Below, one piece after another: positions 32,201 through 43,851 of a stretch of DNA of 64,000 nucleotides. The stretch is from positions 1-64,000 of the forward strand of contig WFMF01000244.1 in the NCBI GenBank assembly GCA_011033025.1. Direction: 5' to 3'. This DNA is from Beroe forskalii. Its lineage: Eukaryota > Ctenophora > Nuda > Beroida > Beroidae. The position numbers were made by a program, and so were the translations under genes. Numbering within the stretch: the first letter of the stretch is position 1; each line of letters opens with the position of its first letter. The notes beneath the pieces are model-generated. The model ran no database searches and had not been told where the DNA came from. It was given only the letters and a program-made list of their open reading frames with translations.

Positions 32201-35200
32201 TGTGCTTGTTGTGTACAGGGTGTGTCTTTTGTACACCGTGTGTCTTTTGTACACCGTGTGTCTTTTGTACACCGTTCGACTACTATTAATATAGTACTTT
32301 AGAGGCTCAGACTCACCGCAGAAATATGATTTAGAGCACTCGGCTCAGCTTCGCTTCGCCTCGCACTCTAAATTATTTAAATGTCTCCAGCTACGCTGTC
32401 GACATTTAAATATTATATAGAGCCCTGCTCTCGCAGGGCTCTATATTGTCTGCGTGTTCGTCTTACGCCTCTAAAGTACATATAGTCAATTCGATTGAAA
32501 CGTCCCTGATAATGTGTAAAAACTTTAAAACACCTAGCGCCCCAAGGAAACATCGTAATTGAAGTCTGCAACTTTCATCTCACCCTATTTCTCTCAGCTT
32601 TAACATTGGCATCCTCAGCCTCGCCCACACCATCATTTCCTCTCCTCTGGCACATAGTAAACACTGACCGTATCACAAACCACCAGGTCTCACAGACTAT
32701 CAGGAGGGTGAGGTAAACTAGAGGACACAGGAATCCGGAAAGGATGTATTTACCTACTCCGCCACCCTCCATACTGAAGATAGCTGAAACGGAAGGGGAT
32801 AATTGAAATTTGCCATGTAGAAGGGGGTTTGGACTCTGGAGTCTGGGCTCGTTTTTTGAACTGCTTATCGAACTTATAGAAACTGATTAGAATAATCGGA
32901 ATGCCAAATTTCGTGCACCATGAGGGAAAACTTGTAGTTTAAACACCAAAGTGTACCAATTTGCAACAGTTAACGCACTAAATGTTTATTTCCACAAAGC
33001 TGGAACTTATTCATACTTACGATCTGGTTTGTAGAACTGATCACAAATAGGAGACGGGAGGGGGCCATCTAAACATTGCTGGTAGCTATCTTTAAGAGCT
33101 TGTAGCTGCATGAGCTTATCTGCAAATAAAAGCTATATTACGATAGTTTGAAAGAGTTTTATTGTTAACAATACGATAGAAGTGTTGATACTCGATAAAT
33201 CAACATCTTCATCGTAGCATCAAACAATCAAACATGGTGTGCCCTTTGGCCAGGTTTCAAATGAATTTCAAACGAAGGTCAACAAACGACCTATATGGCC
33301 AATTGTAAGATCTGTTTTCTAGCGTTTGAAAAAGTAACACTATTTAAACTCACACATTCCAGTAACGAAGGCATAGTGGGGGTGTATCAGTAAAACACCA
33401 TCCAGTATCAGTACCCAATCATAGGACGAGGAGCTGTCGGCGTTAGGGTTCACAGCTTTGTTTGCGTTAACTTCCGCAAGGTGTAACGGGTACACGATCA
33501 TGTAACATAGGAACCTGGAGTAACAGGGTGTAACGGGTACACGATCATGTAACATAGGAACCTGGGGTAACAGGGTGTAACGGGTACACGATCATGTAAC
33601 ATAGGAACCTGGGGTAACAAGGTGTAACGGGTACACGATCATGTAACATAGGAACCTGGGGAAACAGGGTGTAACGGGTACACGATAATGTAACATAGGA
33701 ACCTGGGGGATACAGGGTGTAACGGGTACACGATCATGTAACATAGGAACCTGGGGAAACAGGGTGTGTTACATTGGGGAACAGGGTGTTACGTAACACT
33801 GTTACACACATGTTACACACATGTAACACTGTTAAACACATTTAACACTGTTACACACATGTATCACTGTTACACACATGTAACACAGTTACACACATGT
33901 AACACTGTTACACACATTTAATAAAGTTACACACATTTAACACCGTTACACACATGAAACACTGTTACACACATGTAACACCGTTACACACATGTTACAC
34001 ACATGTCACACCGTTACACACATTTAACACCGTTACACACAATATGTAACACCGTTACACACATCTCACAACCTACCCAGCGAGTGTAAGGAAGAAGAAG
34101 AACATTGCAGTGAAGGAGTACGCTGAAGAAGCTTTCTGGAAGATATGGGATATGATGTACACCAGGGAGATACTGCCTAGACCACTGAGAAGCATCATTA
34201 GTACGAACACGCCACAATTCTCTCCTTCTATCAGTCCTTTAACCTAGGAAGTGGGAGTCAGGAAGAATTTCATATGATTTAGAGGTTTTTATGGCTCAAA
34301 CTTGTTTGGAAATCCAGGAAATTCAAATCTTGTGGAAGAAAGAAAATCCTTTCATTGAATATTCTTCATCTTGAAACAGCATTGAAAAACACTGTAAATT
34401 TGCAATTGACGTTCCTTAAAACAGTCTTAGCATCTGACTTATTTTGGCTAACCTGGAATGCGAGAATAAGGACAAAGATAATGAACGAAACAAAGAGATA
34501 GATGGCATAGTCCCAGATCAACATAGCTAGCCAGTAAATACCACTGTGTACACCAGAGATTTGTTGTAAGTGTTTACTTTTACCAACGCGCTCGTCAATC
34601 GGACTCTGAAAAAATGTTGTTTATTTTTCAAAAACGCAAACTTTTTCAAAAGTTTAAATACCCAGGAACATGGAACTCAAACTTTTGTGAAATTCTTTCA
34701 GAAACTCAAAATTTCTGTAATAACGTTCACGGCTTTTCCTTTGCTGGAATGAATTATATTTATTATTCAAATTTCTATTATAGAGAAATCGTTTTGAAAA
34801 GTTCCCACTCTGCACTGTTTTCACACACACACCTGACTGAATACAGCGTAAATGAAGGCCCCGGCGAAGGCGTAAGTCAGAACAAAGGACAGCATTTCAT
34901 CCTGAGGCTGACCCCCCTCTCCAGCCTTAGTGATCTCGGGTAACGGCTTATTAATCACCCTCACGGTCGTCTCTACATTGTTTAACTTGAGGATCATGTT
35001 GGTTATAGCATTCTGGAAGGCGGGGAGGAGATGGAAGCCGAGTTTGGATATCCAGGCGGTAATGACATCGTTATCCGTGTCGTATGGGACATTGGCGTTG
35101 TTGGAAAGCTGAACGATGCCGTTCCAGAATTGTTTGTTCCGTTTGACTGGTTGTGCTTCACCTATAGTTTCACCCTCCTTATTGTAAACAACGTAGTTTT

Positions 35201-38200
35201 CAGAAACGTCTGATAGTGTGATACCACCTGAAGAATACAGAGTGCTTATTAAGATTTGCTTATAAAATAGGATACGTTTATAATGGGGGCGGCAACCCAG
35301 AGAAATCCTAAAATATCTCACTATCAAATGCGATGTGTCTACGACATTTAAGCAGTGACATTTGTTTTTCTACTATCAAAGTATCCATAAACAAGATTAA
35401 ATCCATAAATTTTACATCTACCGTGGATAAAACTGACCTTGATTATCGACAAAGAAGTTTCCGGTGGCTTTCGCAGCGACATCTAAGTAGTAATTCTGGA
35501 AATAGTACGTCTTTTCGTCCTGCATATCGTCCTTTGGTGGAGTCGGACTGAAATTAAATAATCAGTACACGATTAGTGGATGATTAAGAATTTATACAAG
35601 AATCAGGCGTTTTTGATTTAAATGATATTTAGCTGCGCTGAATATCATTTAAATCAAAAACTTCTGATTCTTGTATAAATATTTTGGAGCATATCACCAA
35701 GCAAAATAACTTAAAGTTAATTACGTATTACTATTTATACTTCGCGTATTAGTAATCCGCCGGGCGGCGGGCATATGACGTCACTTAGTACTGCCGCGCG
35801 CAAGAAAAGATGCATAGCCCGGCGGATTACTAATACGCGAAGTATAGTTATTTAAGATTTGCCTATAAAAACGCATGCTGATGCAGATCAAAGATGCAAG
35901 GAAATTTATAACAACTTTGAAATAGTAAAACACCGTACTTACTGGATGTTGCAATCTTGAAATACTTCAGTCTCACTGTCTTGGAAACATTCGTCGACAC
36001 AATTCTTATAGGTGAATTTGTCGTCTTTATACTTATCCGCAAAGCATACGCTGTAGTTGTCACTCTTGAAATTTAAACAATCTGCGTTCATCTGAAAGTG
36101 GTAAATTGTAAATTGTTGATTATTTAGTAGAGTAGTAGTTAAACTATCAATATTAGCCAATTTTGAGGGTACTTGTAGGCGTGCAATAATAAGTAATATT
36201 GCACTCCTCACATTGGCTAATACACTAAGAGCATGGCAAATGGTCATGACGCTAATAAAATTATTGCACTCGGCTTCGCCTCGTGCAATAATTTGGTATT
36301 GTCGCACTCGGCCTGCTCCTCGTGCGACAATACAAATTATTGCACTCGTCTACGCCTCGTGCAACAATCTCTATTAGCGCATTCCCAGCCATGCTCTAAG
36401 CGTATATTAGCGCATAAGCAGCGGGCAGCCATGCTCTGGCGTAGCCGAGTGCAATAATTTTATCATCGTCATGACCATTTGCTAAGCTAGTGAAGTAGCC
36501 TATGTGAGCAGTGCAATACTACGAATCAATGAACGTCTACAAGTACCCTCAAAATTGCCTAAAAAATAAGAAATTCTTTGAATGCAATGTTGGTATCATA
36601 TGATAATCATTAATGGGAGAATGACTACTCGAGGTCATTAAAACGTATTTAGATGACTGAAGTAAGACTTTTCCGAAGTTCTAGTTTTTGATCTTGTTTG
36701 ATAAATGTAGATAAATGTAGATTTTTGTCAATGTCTAATTCACGGAAAAAGTGGATGAGATTTGACAAAAATTTGCATATTTATCTTCTTGGATCCCCCA
36801 TCTATAGTCTCGTGATAAAACCTGATAATAAGGGTTTGTACAGCAAGCTTCTTCAGTGCTCTTATAACTATCATAAAGCTTCTTAGTTGCTTCCGTTACA
36901 TCGGTTAGGTTTACATTCAAATCTTCTGTCAGATAGTCACTAAATCCTGAGAGTCCGTACTGGGAACTAGATGAATCTTTTCTTATATCTGATGGGGGAA
37001 TGGTAAGAACTATAGAAACACATTCCAACTCTTGAGTTGAGTACTGCTGGGCAGTGGGTACGAAGTGACCCTAGAGGGGTAGTATAATAGAACACACAGA
37101 TACATTGTTTTATTGCAGAAATCACTAGTAGCAGTTTCGATGCGTGTCATTGAGCTTATACAATATCAAAAAAAGAAAATCTTAATGACAAAAGACTTAC
37201 AAGTAAAGTAGCAAAATAACTTACCATTATAAATTTACCAGCAAAACTACTAATAAGAAAAAAAACTTACCAGCAAAGACGACTTGAGATTTAAGGTCCA
37301 TTCTTGGGTACTCCTTCAAAGACAGGACCCTAGAGCCACCCTCTGCTATAGATAACAGACTCTTGTACGTGATAAGGCCTACTAATAGAAGTAGGATAGG
37401 GATAAAGAACTGAGCGATTACCATACCCAGATTTCTCTTGCTTACGATCATCCTGGAGGGGGAGTGGTGAAAAGTAAAAGTTGTGAAACACGCGTAGTGG
37501 GAAAAACCTGTCATGAAAATACGTGTCGTGAAAGAATAACGCATAAGACTAGAAACATTTACGAAGAAACATTTACAAAGAAACATGCATCCCCTTTCAG
37601 AAGATTTTATTATTTCATCTCGAAACCAGCCTGGATGGGTGACATCAAAAATTGAAACTGTTATCACCACTGATTATTACAGTGACCTTATAATAACCTT
37701 TTCTTAAGCATGCACAGCAACTGTTGTAGCGCCAACGTCATTCCTGTGTTCAGCTCGCTCCGTTCAAACTTCCTGATTTTCCGTTCATCACCTAGACTGA
37801 AAGGTGTACCGAATCAAACTTACAATACAAATGGAGCCCAATCAACTATCAGGGGACCATTAACAAATAAATTGAACGAATAAATTACGCTTTAAAATTT
37901 AAATAGAGGATAAGGACGGTTGAGAGTGGGCCACCGACGGAAATGTAAAAGATAATGAATCGCCAAATCATTTGTTCAAAAGAACTATATAGCTCTTAAA
38001 CGATTGCTTCGGGAGCTTTCTATATTTTCTGATAAAGCACGAAATGAAGATATCAATTGGTGGTACCCTTCCCCACCGTTGTAATTTACTCGATAGCGGC
38101 GATGTTGCTATCATGCCCCTCTCCAGCCTTCATGAAAACTTCTTCCATCGTTGTCAGAGACACTCCGAAACTTGATATACCGTACTCCGGACTTGAGTCT

Positions 38201-41200
38201 TCCAGAGTCTGCAACATTCGAAAGTTTAAATTATGGTGGTTGAATTGTTGTCATGAGGGCAGGCCAGGACAATGAATTTTAAACTTTAGTTGGTCGAATC
38301 TGAAAAAAAAACAAAAAAACTAGCTTCATATAAAGCGATATTCATGACCATCGAATAAAATTCTTGAAAGATCTCTTTTTTGAAAATTATAATGACATTA
38401 ATCTTCATATTTGGGCACCGATTCACTGCACCCGACTTACCTTGAAGAGAGGCACGAAGTTATGAACATCGCTCTCCTTCAACAAATACGACAGTTCACT
38501 TCCCACATTACTGTTACACTCAGCACTCGACACGTGGCTTTGTATGAACTTCGTGACGTTTGACACTGCTGCTTCGGTCATTTCAGAGGACTCTTTTACG
38601 AGAGTTAGATGGTAGCCTACTCCGTACCTGAAGGGCGAAGAGTTAATTCATCAGTTATCTGTTACACTACAATGGCAACTCACTGAGAAATTGAAATTTT
38701 ACGCAATTCTAAATGCTTCTGCTCTAATAGTAGAATATAGAATGAAACTGATAGTGAGACCATTCACTTCCCTATAAGAATTCGTAAAAGCACTTACTGA
38801 AACCAAATTCTTCCTTCAAAAACTTACTTTCGTTTAAGGAAGAGGGAAGATCCAGAACAAACTAAAGACCCAGCAGCCATAATAGCAATCCTATCACCTA
38901 GGAGATCTGCTTCGTCCATATTGTGCGTTGTTACGATGATCGTCCTACCACTCTGACGTGATAAGGATAAGTTTAGGTACCAACCACAAAGTAAGTGTCA
39001 AGGCCATGAGGCGAGGGAGCCAAAACAATTGCATGGGTCTGATTTCAGGGTGCAAAATCAAGCGATTTGAATACAAAACAACTGTCGTATTTTTATAAAA
39101 ACAAACCCATCCAGCTAACATGACAACACTTATACCCCCTTTTATCAACACTTCGTAGAAATCTAACCTTCATCCTGAGTAGAATGTCCCAGAGATCCCG
39201 TTTACCGGACACGTCCATACCAGAGGTAGGCTCATCTAGCAGCACTACTTTGCTACCTCCGCTTAGCGCTATTCCAACACTGGAAAACATAGCGGTATAA
39301 TTAGTGTTTTCGTATAGTTTTAATTTACTAATATTCCAAACCATACAATTGGTAAGTTAAATTTTGGATGGAGCGTGGCCGGTGGCTCTTCCCAAGGATG
39401 GCTCGGTTTCCTACCTTAGTTTACGTTTGTAATTGGCTCTTTCCAAGATGGCTCAGTGCCCTACCTTAGTTTACGTTTGTAACCGCCGGACAGGTCTTTA
39501 GACATGGTGTGACGTTTCTCTACGATACCAAGAGCATCCAACATCAGCTCTATCTGATCTTTAATGTCCTTCTCGTTCGTTACTCCCTGCAGATACGTTA
39601 TAGGGAGCTATCAAGACAACTGGCTACATCTTGAATTGAAAGTTAAAACTTGTTGCCATTTCTTTGAATCTAAGAATCTACGACTTACGGACATATACTG
39701 GCCGGCTAGCGCCAAGCATGGAAGTGAATGAAATGGAGAAGGTTTAAGAAGGCATTTATTCTTATTTCGATGTGGGGATGAATTATAAAGTCCCTGAGGA
39801 TCTGTGTCTCATCTAAGAGATTCAGATCGTCATGTCAGGTGGATCACTCCCCTCAAATATCGATTGCAGAGGTAGCATTCGCCCAAAATGTTCAAGGCTC
39901 CCTAGATTAGGTTAAAAAGATCCAACTTTCGCGATATCATAGCGACATTATCCTAAAATATTAACTTTTGTTGTGAAAGGGTAGAATTTTTCCCGAACTT
40001 TGTTTATTTTGGTCATAAACTTTTAGTTCCCGACAGGACAGAAATCGATCAAATCTGCAGGGGTGCACAACATTTAATAGCTTAAGTTTGTAGTGCAAGC
40101 AACTAGCAAACAATCGATTTTGGTGTTTTGGACTTACCTTGAGTCGGATAAAGAAGTCCAGATGCTGTTCCACAGTAAGGAACTTGAAGAGTATGTTGTG
40201 CTGTGGACAAACCCCCATACTGTTCCGTACACCTGTCATGGGAAGTGAGAATCTCAGTTATATTTGCTTTTCTAAGATGTATTAAAATAGACGACAAGGT
40301 AGTGCTTGGTTTGGTCGAAAAACGTCCCAATTCTTCGAACCCCTGTGATTTCAGACGAGACTTGAATCTGAGGGTCGTCCCAGGAAATCTGATATCAAGT
40401 TTTTGAATTGTCATCCTACCACAATACTGAACCGACAACTATGTAGGTAAACTAACAAATGATTAATTATCTGATTATCAAATAAGCTACCTTTTATGTC
40501 GTCAGTAATACTATGTCCTCCGACAAGTGCGTCACCAGATGTGGGTGGGTACATCCCCGTCAGCATGTTGATTGTAGTCGTCTTTCCTGGGAGCAAAGGA
40601 TGTTAAGTAGGTTTGGAGTATGTAATTTAACTTGACAACACTAATTACAATCACACTTGAGGATAGAATTCTAAGGATGTTTTACGCGAAGATATCAAGT
40701 TCCAGTCAATAACTGTTTGTCTTATTTGCTGTCCGACCAAAATGAAATTATATAATTAACTACTACGTTTTGAAATAGTCAAATATAATCCTAATATAAT
40801 TTTAACCTTAAGTTTAAGCCGTCGTACCTAACTAATTTAACTTAATTACTTGATGATCAAGACAATGATATAATTACCTGCGCCATTGTGGCCCAGTAGG
40901 GCGGTTATTTGACCTTCATACATTTCCATTGAGAGATTCTTGACCGCTATTTTAGTTCCATCCAACGTCTAAAAAGAGATATTTGAAATGAAATAAGAAA
41001 AGATTGAAATGAAAGACAAAATTCAAAAAGTATTATTTTTATCATAAGACTCAAATTTGGGAAATGGTTTTGGATTGTGGAGTAAATAATTCTTGAGAAG
41101 GTGAATGGGAAAATAATGATATTGTGAATAATTCTTACTGTCTTTTTTACGCCAAGCACTTTTTTCTTCACTTTTAGCACCGTTATATGAAATGTGCTTT

Positions 41201-43819
41201 AGCGATGAATTGAAATTTAAAAGTGATTTGAAATTGAGATGAAAACTCATGAAATCTTACAGATGTATCGAAACTTTGTCTAAGCCTTGATGAGTGCCAT
41301 TGAATGTGACATGCTCAAACATTTTAATAACACAGAAAGGAGTTCAGTTTTATCATACAGTTCAGTTTTATCATATCAGTTCAGTTTTATCATATTTTCG
41401 TTTGCGTTGAAAGTGCAGCTCGCTTATCAGCATCTTTTGTGATAAGTTTACTCATTACTGTATGTGCTATATTATACATGAGCTGCATACATGAGTAATA
41501 CAAGCAAACCGGAATTCAACCTTAGCGACCTATACAGAGTAGAAGATGACATGGACTCTGTTGTGAAATCAGTTATGAAACTTGGAGGTTGTGATTCTAT
41601 GTCTGATTTGGACAGAAGTTTACTGAAGCATGCAAATAAGGGCGCAATTGTTCACGTTGTCAGTGAGCTTATCAGGGTGGTTGACAGGAGTAGCAAGTTA
41701 CTGAAATCAGCCGCATGCACAATAAACGCTCTTCAATGTGATCAGATTGCCAGTCAGAAGAGGATGATGCAGACACAAGAAGAAAGAAGAGAGGAGAATG
41801 TGATAGCAGGTAGAGAAAACTTGAAAAGCTACAGCGATGTCGTGAAGAAAGGGCTGCCAACAAACAGCAGCAGCACACAGCAGAAACAGAAGGATTCAGT
41901 TTATTCAGCAACAAAAGAAGAAGAAAGGGACAGATGTGTGGTCGTTTTTGGACTGCCAGAAGAAGATGGAGATGAATATGTGGTCAATAACGTTGGTAAT
42001 TTGCTCAATGAAGCTGTTTCACCACGGAGTATCGATAGGAAGAGTTATTCGTGCCACAGGATAGGAAAGCAGAGATCAGACATCGTCAGGCCAGTGCGAG
42101 TCTGTTTCAGTGACCGGGTGTCTGCCAACACAGTCCTTTGCAGTAAAGGTAATCTGAAGACATCGGAGAGGTTTAAGAAAGTTTTCATCAGTCCAGACAG
42201 AACACCAGCTGAGCGTGAGGAGAGGAGGAAGCTGGTTTTGGCATTGAAGAACAAGATCAACACAGAGCCTCACATGTTTCACTATTTGAAAGATGGACAA
42301 GTTTGCAGTAGGGAACATTTACCACGTCACAAAGCTCATGGACAGCTTGACGACTCTCAAAGTGACGAAAGCCTGGAGTACGTGCCTACATCACAGGACC
42401 TGTCCCTGTTAGTTGAGCTTCAGCAAACCTTTGATAACTTTGAACGATCTATTGATCTGCGTTTAAAGAAGTGCAGCTAGAGGTCAGAGGAAACTGTGAC
42501 TTTGTTAGGGTTTATTATGATAAGACTGTAAATTCCTGATCCCCACGGCCCAGTGCCCACACGGAGGATCGCGATCGCATTGACATTGTTAATTGGTATT
42601 TTATTGATCGCATCAGATATTCTAGCGGTCTGATGTTCATGAGTCGCATTGTTCAACTGATGATTGAAGTAAATTCTAATTTTCCTCTGATTGCGACGTA
42701 CAAGGGAAACGAAAGGTTAATGGTCTTCAATTACCATACCTTGACACATAATGATTTTGACATGTGTGTGAAGTATCATGTGTAATGTACCATTGTATAT
42801 AGTAGACAATTTGTAATCGTGTAAGAGCATCAGTTATGCTCCCGTTCCCTAGTATTTTGTGTGTCGTTTATTTTCAACCATTGTACGGTTGTATGTTTAC
42901 AGTTTTATGTTATTTTAACGTAGTTTTTAGTTCAACTTTTATTTTACTCATTTTATTTTATTTTAGTGATTTGCATTTCATAATTTATTAAAATTTAAGT
43001 ATTTGTATTGTAAAATTTCAGCACTGAAGATGATGTTGAACATCGAATTTTAATTGAAGACCATTAACCTTTTCCTTGTACGTCGCAATTAGAGGGAAAA
43101 TTAGAATTTACTTCAATCATCAGTTTATTGATCGCATTGACAAAAAAAAAAAAAAAGAAAAAAAAAATTCCGTAGAAAATTATAGTGTTCCCCAATTTGA
43201 ATTTGAAGTTGTTTATAAATAAAATAAAGATATATCATGTACGATTAACAAACGAATGGGAGTGTTATATCGAAAATTATCACACGAGGCGTCAGCCGAG
43301 TTTGACAATTTTCGATATCACACGATCCATGAGTTTGTTAATTGTATTATTACCCGACAAAACAGTACTCACCACCACTTGGGTCTGACGACCCTCGTCT
43401 GAATTCAACGTTTTTATAGATTATCGAGTGCTCCTTCATAAAATCAACAATTTATTTAATGATATTCTGCTCTATTATTCCGCCACTGTTCAGTAGTCCT
43501 ATAAACTTATAAAGGAGTGATATATCGATAATTATCACACTGGAGTTTGAGCCACGGGAGGGTAATAATACTACTTTTATGCTACTACTAGAAATTTGGC
43601 GTTTAAATCGTGCATATTTATCGCCCCTCAACTATCGACCAATCTGTATGCCTTTATTAATTACCCTTTCATTAATTACCCAACTGTATTTCTAATCCCG
43701 AATTAGTAATTATTCAACTTTGAACTTCAGCATCAAGTATCACCATTTCTGCAAAATTGAAACCAATATACTGTATTGAGAAAAATTCAAATGGAATTTG
43801 AGATTTACATTCTAAAAGT

Positions 43820-43851
<32 letters not shown>

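Larger units (their letters stand above)
41343..43850 (+). mobile_element. ORF1-only LINE-type retrotransposon in gene B intron 15
   Basis: It is flanked by the 12-bp direct repeat CACAGAAAGGAG (41331-41342 and 43851-43862). Gene A has the empty site with one copy (10835-10846). The right end is a 30-base poly(A) (43821-43850). The left end has three copies of CAGTTCAGTTTTATCATA. It contains one intact ORF (41491-42480) and no reverse transcriptase. A second A-rich tract lies inside at 43142-43166, and the part between the two tracts (43167-43820) looks like non-element flank. The inserted strand is antisense to gene B. Confidence 0.85.

Noticed and set aside
33785-34062. CRISPR-like regular repeats
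   Set aside because: The units abut with no unique spacers and lie in an animal intron; it is a minisatellite.
40947-41180. Possible micro-exon reading [11 protein letters not shown] beside a GTAAG donor (also near 9070 in gene A)
   Set aside because: The direct join of exon 15 to exon 16 already gives the correct family spacing, and inclusion would add residues with no counterpart in ABCA proteins.
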